Positions 20,911 through 30,353 are shown, numbered from the stretch's first letter. The stretch: DNA of 64,000 bases from Amycolatopsis sp. EV170708-02-1 (GCF_022479115.1 NZ_CP092497.1:4836001-4900000), one strand, 5' to 3'. The notes: generated by a model not told the origin, from the sequence alone. Translations and numbers: made by a program.

Positions 20911-20965
20911 GTCCGTGAGGGCCTCCTTGCCTACCCTGAAGGTAGGGAAGGAGGCCCTCACGGAC
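20911..20965 (+). terminator. GAAGG-family hairpin between eno and the nic operon
   Basis: Arms 20911-20935 and 20941-20965 pair over 25 bp with one mismatch (core GGGCCTCCTTGCC); the loop is CTGAA. It lies 53 bases after the eno stop and 60 bases before the end of the convergent nicF-nicD gene, so it probably terminates both. It is the same family as 43188-43246. Confidence 0.78.
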
Positions 20966-21025
20966 TACACCAAGGCCGTCAGCGCGTGCAGGGGCGAGCC
21001 AGGGACCGCCGCCTCCCCGTTTTCC

Positions 21026-22503
21026 TTACCTCCCACGAAGTTTCCGCAACGCCTCCCGCAGCGCGGCAAGAGCGGCCTCGGGTTCGTCCCAGAAGATCAT
21101 GTGCCCGGCCCCGGGATCTCGACGAGTTCCGCCGACGGATTGCGCTCGGCCGCCTCGGCCGCACCGGCGGCGGTGACGACCGGGCTCGCGCCGCCGTACA
21201 GAAAGAACGTCGGAGGGGCCACCTTCGGCCAGTCGTCGAAGAAGTCCTCGGATTCGAATCCGGCGTGCGTGGCGACGATCGCGTCGCGGGAGCACGAAGA
21301 CAACCATCGGGCGCGCAATTCCTGTTCCCGGCGCGGCCATCGCGGCCAGGACCGGGCGACTTCGTCTGCGTCGGTTCCCCGGCGGGCCTGATCGAGCTGA
21401 CCGAGGAAGGCGTCGAGGGTGGTGGGGTACGGCGCCCGTCCGGGACCGCTCAGGGGAGGATCGGCCAGCACGGTACCCCGAAACGGACGTCCGGCAACCG
21501 CGGCACGGGCGGCGATCCGCGCGCCCATGGAGTGTCCGAACAGGATCGGATCGCGCAGCCCGAGCCCGTCCACGACCGCCTCGACGTCCGCGGCGTAGCT
21601 CGCCAGGTCGTACTCCGCGGCGTCGTCGGACAACCCGCGGCCGCGGACGTCGAGCACGAGCGGACGCACGAGATCGGTGAGTTCGCGGGCCACGAAGTCC
21701 ATCGTGACCGCGGGGCTGGTGATCCCCGGCAGCACGAGCACCGGGACCCCGTCGGCGGGCCCGTAGTCGAGCACGTGCAGCCGGACCGGACCCGACGTCA
21801 CCCAGCGGCTGGTCGCCGGAACGTCGCCGAGATCCGCCAACGCGGGCCGGCCGAGCGTGCGGCGATCCAGATCCGCGAGATACGCCAGGGCCTCGTCGAG
21901 CTCGACGACGTCGGCGTATTTCGCCTGCAGGTCGAACAAAGCGGCGTCGTGCGGCCCGGCAGCGCGGTCACCACAGGCTTCCTGGACGACGAGGGTGTCG
22001 AAACCGGACTGGACGGCGTCGACGGCGGTCGCCCGGACACATCCCGAAGTGGTCGCGCCGCAAACGACGACGGTGTCCGTGCCCAGACTCGTGAGGAGCG
22101 CGGCCAGCGAGGTCCCGTGGAACGCCGACGCGCCCTTCTTCAGGATCAAATGGTCGCCCTCGCGCTGTTCGAGCCGTGGGTCGAGGGCGACCGCTTCGGT
22201 TCCTTCGCGGAGTGCCCGCATCCCGGGCGCTTTCCGGAGCCACGCCACGGCGTCGCCGTCCGCCTCGGCGGGCGTGTAACTGATCGCGGTGTAGATCACC
22301 GGCACGCTCTGTCGCCGGGCTTCGGCGACGAGGGCGGCGGTCGCGGTGACTTCGGCGGTGAGATCCGCGCCGGACGGGAAGGCGGGTTCGGTGAAGCCCC
22401 GCGTCAGGTCGACCACGACCAGCGCCGGACGCGATCCGCGCGGCACGCTCGCACCGAAACCGGCTCGGTCGTACACGCTGTCGAGAGTTTCATCGACGGG
22501 CAC
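21026..22503 (-). CDS. Fused NicF-like maleamate amidase and NicD-like N-formylmaleamate deformylase, frameshifted near the 3' end
   Basis: Residues 1-215 are an isochorismatase-type hydrolase: catalytic aspartate in ALVVVDLTRGFTEPAF, lysine in LILKKGASAFHG and cysteine in VVCGATTSGCVRATAVDA. Residues 225-490 are an alpha/beta hydrolase with oxyanion region LVLPGITSPA and nucleophile GHSMGARIAAR. In nicotinate breakdown, NicD deformylates N-formylmaleamate to maleamate and NicF hydrolyses that to maleate, so the fusion joins consecutive steps. The frame breaks at about 21099-21102: one frame ends IPGPGT-stop, while the other gives GHMIFWDEPEAALAALREAL, with the catalytic histidine. Restoring one base yields 492 residues. 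The GTG start overlaps the upstream gene by 14 bases. The order and function are inferred from operon context. Confidence 0.8.
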
Positions 22504-23125
22504 GCTGCAACTCCTTGATCAGTTTGTCCTGGGTGCGGATCCGGCCGAGCAGCCAGCCCTGGAACAACCCGAGCGCCGCGGCGGCCGCGATCACGCCGTA
22601 GCGCTTGACGCCCTCCGGAAGCACCATGGCGAGCCCGTCGACGGCTTCCGGCGCGGGAGCGGCGCTCGTAGCCGCGACCGGCCCCGCCCGCAACTGGTCC
22701 GCGAGATTGCGGGCGAACTGGTCGAGCAGCCGGGTGGAGACGGCGCCGATCGCGCCCTTGCCGAATTGGGCGAGCTTGCCGCGAATCGACAGATCGGTGC
22801 GCAGCTCGATGGTGGCGCCGCCGGGTGCCTCGCGCACGGTCAGCGTCACGTCGGCCTCGGCGTCGCCGTTGCCGTGGGCGTCCGCTCCCCTGGCCACCAG
22901 CCGCAGGCTGCGGTCGGCCTCGGCGACGTCGGTGAAGCGCACCGTGCCCGAGTAGGCGGCCGTGATCGGGCCGACCTTGACCTTGACGCGGCCGAGATAG
23001 GCGTCGTCCTGTCGTCCGTCGAGGGTCGCGCCCGGCAGACAGCCCGCCACCCGTTCGACGTCGTTGATCAAGGCGAAGACCTCGTCGGGTCCGGCCGGTA
23101 CGGACAGCTGGTTTTCGAGGATCAC
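22490..23125 (-). CDS. CoxG-type SRPBCC protein with C-terminal membrane anchor
   Basis: The 211-residue protein begins with GTG 23125 (overlapping the 2Fe-2S subunit stop) as VILENQLSVPAGPDEVFALI, the opening of the CoxG/SRPBCC fold, followed by GCLPGATLDG and VKVGPITAAYSGTV, both diagnostic. The last 50 residues contain one hydrophobic helix (YGVIAAAAALGLFQGWLLGR) that would hold it to the membrane. In CO dehydrogenase clusters, CoxG recruits or anchors the molybdenum enzyme. Here it should serve the adjacent nicotinate-type hydroxylase. Confidence 0.85.
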   Translation of the reverse strand: MILENQLSVPAGPDEVFALINDVERVAGCLPGATLDGRQDDAYLGRVKVKVGPITAAYSGTVRFTDVAEADRSLRLVARGADAHGNGDAEADVTLTVREAPGGATIELRTDLSIRGKLAQFGKGAIGAVSTRLLDQFARNLADQLRAGPVAATSAAPAPEAVDGLAMVLPEGVKRYGVIAAAAALGLFQGWLLGRIRTQDKLIKELQRARR

Positions 23126-23622
23126 GCTGTCGCCTCCTTCTCCTTGGCGTGGCATCGACGGGTCGCGGTCGCCTCGATCGCGTCCACGATCGTCTGATAA
23201 CCCGTGCAGCGGCACAGATTCGCCGAGACGGCCTCGCGGATCTCCTCGCGGCCCGCGTCCGGCCGCTGGGCCAGGAAACCTTCGGCCAGCATGAGGAATC
23301 CGGGGGTGCAGAAGCCGCACTGCAGGCCGTGGTGCTCACTGAAAGACCGCTGCAGATCGGAAAGTTCGCCGTCCCGGCTCAACGACTCGACCGTGCGGAT
23401 CTCCGCCGCCTCCGCCTGCACGGCGAACATCAGGCACGCCCGCACCGGTTCGCCGTCGACGAGGACGGTGCAGGCGCCGCACACCCCGTGCTCGCAGCCG
23501 ACGTGGGTGCCGGTCAGCCCGAGGTCGTGCCGCAGCACGTCGAGCAGGGTCTTGCGCGGCTCGACGAGGACCTCGTGCGTCTCGCCGTTGACGGTCAGGT
23601 CGATCAGGTGCCGGTCGCTCAT
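23122..23622 (-). CDS. Nicotinate-type dehydrogenase, 2Fe-2S small subunit
   Basis: The 166-residue protein carries two [2Fe-2S] clusters of the xanthine oxidase family. The plant-type cluster ligands are in HVGCEHGVCGACTVLVDG and the following RACLMFA. The second, helical cluster is in LQCGFCTPGFLMLAEGFL and SANLCRCTGYQTIVDAI. It passes electrons between the molybdenum and FAD subunits. ATGA overlaps link it to the large subunit gene before it and the CoxG gene after it. The substrate assignment comes from the nic genes in the same operon. Confidence 0.92.
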   Translation of the reverse strand: MSDRHLIDLTVNGETHEVLVEPRKTLLDVLRHDLGLTGTHVGCEHGVCGACTVLVDGEPVRACLMFAVQAEAAEIRTVESLSRDGELSDLQRSFSEHHGLQCGFCTPGFLMLAEGFLAQRPDAGREEIREAVSANLCRCTGYQTIVDAIEATATRRCHAKEKEATA

Positions 23623-26024
23623 GATGGAACGCTCATTTCCTTGTGGACCCCCGCGTCGAGCGCGGCGAGCACGGTCTGCGGATGCACCGGGGTCACGTCG
23701 AGTTCGACTCCCGTGTGGCGCAGCGCGTCGTTGATCGCGTTCAGCACCGCGGCGGGCGCGCCGATGGTGCCGCCCTCCCCCGCTCCCTTCGCCCCGTTTT
23801 CCGTGAACGCGCAAGGGGTTTCGAGATGGGTGACGGTGATGTCGGGGATCTCCGTCGCGGTCGGCACCAGGTAGTCGATGAAGCTGGCGGCCGACGGTTC
23901 CCCGTTGCCCGCGTAGGTGATCTCCTCGAACAACGCGCCGGCGATACCCTGCGCGATCCCGCCGCGGCATTGGCCGTCGACGACCTGCGGGTGGATCACC
24001 ACCCCGCAGTCCTCCACGCACGCGTAGCGCAGGATCTTGATCCGGCCGGTGCCCGGATCGGCCTCGACGACCACGGCGTGCGTGGCGTTCGAGAACGTGC
24101 CGTCGCCGGGCACGTCGAAACTCGCCGTGGCCGTCAGCGTCGGCTCGACGTCCTTGGGCAGCAGGTGACTGCGCAGGTACGCCACGTCGGCGATCTCCTC
24201 GAACGACGCGCGGCGCTCCGGATCGTCGATCTGGACGACGCCGCCGTCACCGTCGAGGCGCACGTTGTCGGGACTCGTTTCCAGCAGGTGCGCGGCGATC
24301 TTGCACAGCAGTTCGCCGAGTTTCCCGGCCGCGAGGGACACCGCCGAGCCGCCGATCGTCACCGAGCGGGAAGCGAACGTCCCCCAGCCGTAGGCGATGC
24401 GCTCGGTGTCGCCCTGGCGCAGTTTGACCTGGTCGAGGTGCAGCCCGAGCCGGTCGGCCACGATCTGCGCCAGCGTCGTCTCGTGGGACTGGCCGTGGTT
24501 CATGGTGCCGCTGGTGACCACGACCGAACCGGTGGTGTCCATCCGGATCTCCGAGATGTCGAAGCCCGGGACCACCGCCATCTTCCGTTTGGCGAAGGCG
24601 CCCGAGCCGTATCCGGTCCGCTCGGAGAAACAGCAGTACCCGATGCCGATATGCCTGCCCTCGGCGGCGGCACGCTCCCGGATCTCGTACCAGCCCTCAT
24701 CCTGGATCGCCGCCTCGGCGAGTTCGAGCGATTCGCGGTAGGTGCCCGGGTCGTAGGTGATGGCGTTGACCCCGGTGTACGGGAATTGCGTGATCACGTT
24801 GCGCCGCCGGATCTCGACCGGATCGAGGCCGAGTTCCCTCGCGGCGCGTTCCATCACCCGCTCGATCGCCATCACGTACTGCGGGCGGCTCACCCCGCGA
24901 TAGGGCGCAGTCGGCGCCTTGTTGCTCGCGATGGCGCGGGCACGGACGCGGTATTCGGGCACCTGGTACACGCTCGGCATCTCGGCCGACGCCATCAGCG
25001 GCTCGATCCCCGCCGTGAACGGGTAGCAGGAGTAGGCGCCCATGTCGCAGACCACGTCGACGTCCAGCGCGGTGATCCGCCCGTCCTCGTCGAACGCCGC
25101 CAGTGTGCGGTAACGCTGTTCCCTGGCAAGGAATCCGGCCGTGAGCGCCTCGCGCCGGTCTTCGATCCATTTCACCGGCCGGTTCAGCCGCCGGGCCGCC
25201 GCCGCGACCGCGATCTCCTCGCGGCCGACGACGCATTTCTGGCCGAAGCCGCCGCCCATGTCCGGAACGGTGACCCGCACGGTGCGTTCGGGGACCCGCA
25301 GCGAACGGGCCATCGCCGTGCGCACCTGATGCGGCACCTGGGTGCACATCTGGACGAGCAGCTGGTCGTCGTGGTCGTCCCAGGACGCGACCACTCCTCG
25401 CGTTTCGAGCGGAAGCGCGTTCTGCCGTCCGCTCTTCGTGACGACCTCGACCACCCGGCCGCCACCCGCACGGGCGGCTTCGAACGCCGCGTCGACACCG
25501 GGTGTGTCGAACATCGACACGTCGACCAGCACGTTGCCCGGCGCCTCGTCGTGCACGAGCGGAGCGCCCGCGGCCAACGCCGACTCCTCCGACACGATCG
25601 CGCCGAGCGGCTCGTAGTCCACCACCGCGGCCTCGACACCGTCCTCGGCGCTGTACGGATCGCGGGCGACGACCAGCGCCACCGGTTCGCCGGTGAACCG
25701 CACCTTCTCCCTGGCGAGGATCGGCATCGCGGTCGGCGAGAACTCCTCGGGCGGCCGGTCGAGCAGGGCGACGATGTCACCGAGTCCCAGGTCTTCCGCC
25801 GTGTACGCGGCGACGACCCCGTCCACCGCCAGCGTGGCCGACAGGTCGATCCCGGCGAGCTTGCCGTGCGCGACCGTCGAACGGACGAAGGCGGCGTGCA
25901 GCATGCCGGGCAACCGGATGTCGTCGACGAACCGGCCGCGGCCGGTGAGCAGACGAGGATCCTCGCGCCGGGGCACCGACGCGCCGACCCAGCGGCCGTT
26001 CCGCCCGTCGAACCGTGCGGTCAT
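23619..26024 (-). CDS. Nicotinate-type dehydrogenase, molybdopterin large subunit
   Basis: The 801-residue protein is a molybdenum hydroxylase large subunit. It begins with RWVGASVPRREDPRLLTGRG, then VPDMGGGFGQKCVVGREE, PTAPYRGVSRPQYVMAIERV at the substrate pocket, and ENGAKGAGEGGTIGAPAAV near the C-terminus with the catalytic glutamate. The active-site loop lacks the AYRCSFR sequence of true CO dehydrogenase, so CO oxidation is unlikely. Given nicC, nicX and nicE in the same operon, hydroxylation of nicotinate at C6 is the best prediction. It would act in the cytoplasm as a heterotrimer with the FAD and Fe-S subunits. The start overlaps the FAD-subunit stop (ATGA). Confidence 0.88.
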   Translation of the reverse strand: MTARFDGRNGRWVGASVPRREDPRLLTGRGRFVDDIRLPGMLHAAFVRSTVAHGKLAGIDLSATLAVDGVVAAYTAEDLGLGDIVALLDRPPEEFSPTAMPILAREKVRFTGEPVALVVARDPYSAEDGVEAAVVDYEPLGAIVSEESALAAGAPLVHDEAPGNVLVDVSMFDTPGVDAAFEAARAGGGRVVEVVTKSGRQNALPLETRGVVASWDDHDDQLLVQMCTQVPHQVRTAMARSLRVPERTVRVTVPDMGGGFGQKCVVGREEIAVAAAARRLNRPVKWIEDRREALTAGFLAREQRYRTLAAFDEDGRITALDVDVVCDMGAYSCYPFTAGIEPLMASAEMPSVYQVPEYRVRARAIASNKAPTAPYRGVSRPQYVMAIERVMERAARELGLDPVEIRRRNVITQFPYTGVNAITYDPGTYRESLELAEAAIQDEGWYEIRERAAAEGRHIGIGYCCFSERTGYGSGAFAKRKMAVVPGFDISEIRMDTTGSVVVTSGTMNHGQSHETTLAQIVADRLGLHLDQVKLRQGDTERIAYGWGTFASRSVTIGGSAVSLAAGKLGELLCKIAAHLLETSPDNVRLDGDGGVVQIDDPERRASFEEIADVAYLRSHLLPKDVEPTLTATASFDVPGDGTFSNATHAVVVEADPGTGRIKILRYACVEDCGVVIHPQVVDGQCRGGIAQGIAGALFEEITYAGNGEPSAASFIDYLVPTATEIPDITVTHLETPCAFTENGAKGAGEGGTIGAPAAVLNAINDALRHTGVELDVTPVHPQTVLAALDAGVHKEMSVPS

Positions 26025-26887
26025 CGCGTTTCTCCTTTCTCCCAGGCCTCGTGCAGCGCCTGGGTGACGAGGGTGCTCGCCAGCCGTCGGCGGTAGGCCG
26101 CGCTGCCCGCCGCGTCGTCGGGCGGATCGATCGCCGCGGCGGCGGCCGCCCCGCACGCGGCGAACAGCTCCGGGCCGGGCGCACCGCCGTCGAGCAGCGC
26201 CTCCGCCTCGGGCACCCGGATGGGAGCGGGGGCCACGCCGCCGAGCACGACCCGGCCCCCGTGCTCCGCGTCGATGCTCACAGCGGCGTCGACGATCGCG
26301 AAATCGCCGTGGCGGCGGGCGAATTCGGTCAACGCGGCCCTGGGCGACGGCCGGGTGAAGCGCACCGCCGTCACGACCTCGTCCGGTTCGACGGCCGTGG
26401 TGTAGAAGCCGTGGAACATCTCCGCGGCGGGGATCTCCCTGGGGCCGCGCGGGCCTTCGGCGACGATCACCGCGTCGAGCAGCAGGGCGAGCAGGCACCA
26501 TTCCGCGGTCGCGTCGCCGTGGACGATGCTGCCCGCCACCGTGCCGCGCGAACGGATCGGCAGATGCCCCACCCACCGCATCGCGCGGGAGAGCACGTCG
26601 AAATCCGGCCCGAATTCGGCCGTCTCGACCGCCCGATGGGTGACCAGCGCGCCGATCGTGAGGCTGGAACCGTTGCGCCGGAAGGAGTTCAGCGCCGGGT
26701 CCCGGCGCAGCTGTCCCAGATCCACCAGTGCCGTCGGGCGGGCGAGCCGGAAGTTCATCATCGGCATCAGGCTCTGGCCGCCGGCGATGAGTTTCGGATC
26801 CTCGCCCGCCGCGGCGAGCTCGCCGAGCAGGCCGACGGCGTCGGTGACGTCGTGGGCCCGGTGGTACCGGAACGCGGCGGGCTTCAC
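26021..26887 (-). CDS. Nicotinate-type dehydrogenase, FAD-binding subunit
   Basis: The 288-residue protein matches the CoxM-type FAD domain. The FAD loops are PKLIAGGQSLMPMMNFRLAR and IRSRGTVAGSIVHGDATAEW (the TIGGN equivalent is TVAGS), followed by the C-terminal CO_deh_flav_C region with ARRHGDFAIVDAAVSID. It relays electrons from the Fe-S subunit to an acceptor. The GTG start overlaps the transporter stop (GTGA), and its stop overlaps the large subunit start. The order FAD-Mo-FeS-CoxG matches cox-like operons. Confidence 0.9.
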   Translation of the reverse strand: MKPAAFRYHRAHDVTDAVGLLGELAAAGEDPKLIAGGQSLMPMMNFRLARPTALVDLGQLRRDPALNSFRRNGSSLTIGALVTHRAVETAEFGPDFDVLSRAMRWVGHLPIRSRGTVAGSIVHGDATAEWCLLALLLDAVIVAEGPRGPREIPAAEMFHGFYTTAVEPDEVVTAVRFTRPSPRAALTEFARRHGDFAIVDAAVSIDAEHGGRVVLGGVAPAPIRVPEAEALLDGGAPGPELFAACGAAAAAAIDPPDDAAGSAAYRRRLASTLVTQALHEAWEKGETR

Positions 26888-28272
26888 AGAGCCGTCCTGG
26901 TCTCGGCGGGTGCCTCGACCGGTTCGACGATCCGGTCGAGTTCGCGGCCGCGGGTCTCCGGCGCGCCCACCTTCATGAACACGACCGCGGCCACCACGAG
27001 CACACCCAGCACGGTGAAGGTGAGCGGCAGCCCGAGCACCGGCCACAGCACGCTGCCGAACAACAGCGGCGCGAAGCCGGTGATCGCCCGGCTCGACGAC
27101 GACGCCCAGCCGAACCCCGAAGCCCGGAGTTCCGTCGGGTAGAGCTCGGAGACGTAGGCGTACATCACCGGGATGACCACCAGCGCGAACAGGCCGAACG
27201 CGCCGATCGCCACGACCGCCGCGGCAGGCGTTTCGAGCAGCAGCGAGAACACCACGAGCGACAGGGCGGTGAGCGGGCCGGCGATCAGGATGATCCGCTT
27301 GCGGCCGACCTTGTCGACCAGGAGCACGGCCACCGCGACACCGACGATGCCGGTCGCGTTCATGAGCGCGGTCGAGGCGAAGGCCGCGATCTCGCCGAAT
27401 CCCTGCGCCCGCAGGATGGACGGCATCCAGCTGAGCGCGGCGTAGTAGACCAGCATGACACTGATGAACAGCGACCACGCGACCGCCGTGATCCGCGGGT
27501 TGAACGCCCACACCCGGCGCAGCTGATCGAACGCGGCCGCGACCGCGCCACCGCGGGTGTCCTCGACCACCGCGGGCGGGACCGAGTACGGCTCCGGAGT
27601 CGCTCCCGTGCGGCGCACGAGATCGTCGATCACCGCCCGCGCCTCCGCCTCGCGACCCTTGCGCACCAGGTACAGCGGTGATTCCGGGACGCCACGCCGC
27701 ACCCAGAACAACAGCAGCGCGGGCAGGATCATCAAGACCAGCATCCAGCGCCAGTTGCCCTCGACCGGGAGCAGCAGCGTCGCGGTGACGGCGGCCAGTG
27801 TGGTCCCGATCGGCCACCAGCCGTCCATCGCGGACAGGACCCGGCCGCGATGCTTGCGTGGGGAGAACTCGCTCACGATCGCGTAATCGACCGGGATACA
27901 GCCGCCGAGCCCGATCCCCGCCAGGAAACGCAGCGCGAGGAACGTCTCCACGTTCGGCGCGAGCGCGCCCAGCACGGAGAACAGCGCGAACAGCAGCAAC
28001 GTGATGCTGAACGCCCGCTTCCGGCCGATCCGGTCGGCGACCGTGCCCCAGGCGACCGCCCCGACGGCCATGCCGATCAGGTTCGCGGTGGCCACCAGGC
28101 CCTTCCCACCGGCGGACAAGCCGAATTCCGTCCCGACCAGCGGGGTGAGGAATCCGTTCAGCGCGACGTCCCAGGCATCGAACATGTAGCCCAGCCCGCC
28201 GATGAGGAAGATCTTTCCCTGCACGCTCCAACGCCAGGGCAAATCCTGGACGATCTGATCACCAGTACGCAT
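26884..28272 (-). CDS. MFS transporter, probable nicotinate/aromatic acid uptake
   Basis: The 462-residue protein has 12 predicted membrane segments. Family signatures include YMFDAWDVALNGFLTPLVG in helix 1 (the D of aromatic acid:H+ symporters), the loop 2-3 motif GTVADRIGRKRAF and the mirrored LLVDKVGRKRIILIAGP. It has a central cytoplasmic loop of about 60 residues. P. putida nic clusters carry a comparable transporter (NicT). Its start lies 34 bases after nicC and the stop overlaps the FAD-subunit start, so it belongs to the operon. Uptake of nicotinate or a hydroxylated derivative is inferred. Confidence 0.85.
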   Translation of the reverse strand: MRTGDQIVQDLPWRWSVQGKIFLIGGLGYMFDAWDVALNGFLTPLVGTEFGLSAGGKGLVATANLIGMAVGAVAWGTVADRIGRKRAFSITLLLFALFSVLGALAPNVETFLALRFLAGIGLGGCIPVDYAIVSEFSPRKHRGRVLSAMDGWWPIGTTLAAVTATLLLPVEGNWRWMLVLMILPALLLFWVRRGVPESPLYLVRKGREAEARAVIDDLVRRTGATPEPYSVPPAVVEDTRGGAVAAAFDQLRRVWAFNPRITAVAWSLFISVMLVYYAALSWMPSILRAQGFGEIAAFASTALMNATGIVGVAVAVLLVDKVGRKRIILIAGPLTALSLVVFSLLLETPAAAVVAIGAFGLFALVVIPVMYAYVSELYPTELRASGFGWASSSSRAITGFAPLLFGSVLWPVLGLPLTFTVLGVLVVAAVVFMKVGAPETRGRELDRIVEPVEAPAETRTAL

Positions 28273-28306
28273 GAACCACTCCGTTGCGATTGCCGGCCAG
28301 CGCGCC

Positions 28307-29578
28307 TCAGCGGGCGAACTGGTAGTGGATGGACTCGGTGTCGGGGTCGGTGAGCGGGCTGCCGTTCCACAGCCAGTCGTAGGAAACGTCGGATTCCCCG
28401 TCGAAGCGCCGCAGCTTCTCGTCCCGTTCGCGCTGCTCGGGACCGTCGGGCAGGTGGTAGAAGTCCATGTTCTGCAACGAGGCGTCCTGCACCATGCCCG
28501 CGTGCTTGGCGCGCCGGTCCACATAGCGGACCAGCGCCCCGTCGATCCCGTCGCGGGTGACGCGGCCCAGCTCCTCCGCCAGCACCGCGGCGTCCTCCAT
28601 CGCCTGGGACGCGCCTTGTGCCTGATACGGCAGCATCGCGTGGCAGGCGTCGCCGAGCAGGGCGACCCGGCCGTCGACCCAGACCGGGTCACGGCGACGG
28701 CGGTACATCGCCCACACCGAGACGTCCTCGTCCTTCGCCTTCGCCAGCATCGTCGGAACCCGATCGTCCCAGTCGTGGTACTCGGCGGCGAGTTCGGCGG
28801 CGGTGGCCGGGCCGCTCCAGTCCTTGGCCACCGCTTCGGTGCACGGCACGATCGCGACCACGTTGAGATACTCCCCGCCGCGGATCATGTAGTGCACCAG
28901 GTGTTTGTTGGGGCCGTACCAGATCGTGGAGTGGTACCGGTCGGTCAGGAAGCGCGTGGCGGGGTCTTGGGCGATCAGGTCACCGGAGATCAGGGCCCGG
29001 TACGCCATCTCGCCGGAGAAGGCGAGGGTGTCGTCGAAACCGGCGAGATCGCGCACCGAAGACCGGATGCCGTCCGCCCCGATCACGACGTCGCCGGTGA
29101 AGCGGCGTCCGTCGGCGGTGAGCACGGCGGGCCGGTCCGGCACCGTCCGGTCGAGGTCGGTCACCCGTGCGCCGGTCGCCACCTTCACCACTGGACCGGT
29201 CCCCTCGGGATCCAGGCAGGCGTCGAGCAGGACTCCGTGCAGATCGGCGCGGTGGTAGTGCCAGTAGGGCGCGCCGTACTGGTCGGTCACCCGCCTGCCG
29301 AGCTCCAGCTGGGCGATGATGCTCCCGTCGGCCCAGCGGCGGCGCACCTGATCCTGCGGCTCCGTCCGCACCCGCTCCAGCCGGGCGCGCAGCCCGAGCC
29401 CGATGAGGATCCGGCTGGCGTTCGGCGCGGTCTGGATCCCCGCGCCGATCTCGCCCAGCGCCGGGGCGGCCTCGACCACGGTCACCCGCAAACCCCGCTG
29501 CCGCAAGGACAACGCGGCGCAGAGCCCACCGAGCCCGCCACCGACGACAACGACCTCAAACGACTGACTCGCGGCCAT
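28307..29578 (-). CDS. nicC: FAD monooxygenase, probable 6-hydroxynicotinate 3-monooxygenase
   Basis: The 423-residue protein is a class A flavin hydroxylase: N-terminal dinucleotide fold FEVVVVGGGLGGLCAALSLR, middle motif DVVIGADGIRSSVRDLAGF and late FAD motif VALLGDACHAMLPYQAQGAS. Related proteins hydroxylate salicylate and hydroxybenzoates. Neighbouring nicX and nicE make the decarboxylative hydroxylation of 6-hydroxynicotinate to 2,5-dihydroxypyridine the likely reaction. The start overlaps nicE by 23 bases. Specificity is inferred from the operon, not from any single residue. Confidence 0.85.
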   Translation of the reverse strand: MAASQSFEVVVVGGGLGGLCAALSLRQRGLRVTVVEAAPALGEIGAGIQTAPNASRILIGLGLRARLERVRTEPQDQVRRRWADGSIIAQLELGRRVTDQYGAPYWHYHRADLHGVLLDACLDPEGTGPVVKVATGARVTDLDRTVPDRPAVLTADGRRFTGDVVIGADGIRSSVRDLAGFDDTLAFSGEMAYRALISGDLIAQDPATRFLTDRYHSTIWYGPNKHLVHYMIRGGEYLNVVAIVPCTEAVAKDWSGPATAAELAAEYHDWDDRVPTMLAKAKDEDVSVWAMYRRRRDPVWVDGRVALLGDACHAMLPYQAQGASQAMEDAAVLAEELGRVTRDGIDGALVRYVDRRAKHAGMVQDASLQNMDFYHLPDGPEQRERDEKLRRFDGESDVSYDWLWNGSPLTDPDTESIHYQFAR

Positions 29579-30353
29579 GCCCGCCTCCCGTCTTCGTCAG
29601 CGCTTCCGCGCCACTGAGCAACCTCCCGGCGCCGGGCACCGTGGGCTCGACCCCGAGTTCCGTCAGGATCCGGAACGTCGTGGCCGTCGCCGCCGACAGG
29701 ACCGGGATCCCGATCTCGTCCTCCACCGGCTGGATCGCGGGCAGCGACGGCATCTGCACACAGGCGGAGAGCACGAGTGCGTCCACATCGGACAGATTCA
29801 ACCGCCGATGGTGCTCTCGCAGCCCGGCGGGATCCAGCCGGGCCACGGCGAGATTGTCCGGCACCTCCAGCGAAAGGGCGTCGGCGACCTCGAACCCGGC
29901 ATCCTCGATGTAGTCCGCCACCGCCTTGGTCAGCGGCTTCATGTACGGCGTGATGATCGCGACCTTGCGGGCACCGAGCGCGCCGAGCCCGGACAGCAGC
30001 GCACCGGCGCTGGAGACGACCGGCGACTCGCAGCCCTCTTCGCGCAGCACGCGGGTGATGTCGTCTTCGGCGGTGCAGTGGTAGCCGGGCCCCTGCGCCA
30101 TGATCGCCACGAGGCACGCGGTGGCGACGACGTCGGGCTTGGCGTCGGCGAGTTCGGCCGCGGCGCGACCGGCCTGGGCGTTCATCGCCCGCAGCTGTTC
30201 GGGTTCGACGTGCCGCATCCGGGCCCGCGCGGAATGGAAGACGAACCGGTCCCCCGGCCGGGTCTCCTCCCTGGCGCGCAGCATCCGCGGCAGCTCGGTC
30301 TCCATCGTGAGGTTCGAGCTGGGGACGATCATCCCGATGTGGTGGTCGCTCAT
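29556..30353 (-). CDS. nicE: Maleate isomerase
   Basis: The 265-residue protein belongs to the Asp/Glu racemase superfamily and matches maleate cis-trans isomerase. It opens HIGMIVPSSNLTMETELPRM, with the first catalytic cysteine in DVVATACLVAIMAQGP and the second in ALVLSACVQMPSLPAIQP. It converts maleate to fumarate, the last step of the pathway and its entry into the TCA cycle. The ATG overlaps the nicX stop by 4 bases and its end overlaps nicC by 23. Two properly spaced cysteines and the context make this call firm. Confidence 0.9.
   Translation of the reverse strand: MSDHHIGMIVPSSNLTMETELPRMLRAREETRPGDRFVFHSARARMRHVEPEQLRAMNAQAGRAAAELADAKPDVVATACLVAIMAQGPGYHCTAEDDITRVLREEGCESPVVSSAGALLSGLGALGARKVAIITPYMKPLTKAVADYIEDAGFEVADALSLEVPDNLAVARLDPAGLREHHRRLNLSDVDALVLSACVQMPSLPAIQPVEDEIGIPVLSAATATTFRILTELGVEPTVPGAGRLLSGAEALTKTGGGHGRESVV

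Noticed and set aside
23619..26024. Carbon monoxide dehydrogenase large subunit.
   Set aside because: The AYRCSFR active-site loop is missing (PYRGVSRP instead), and the operon carries nicX, nicE and nicC.
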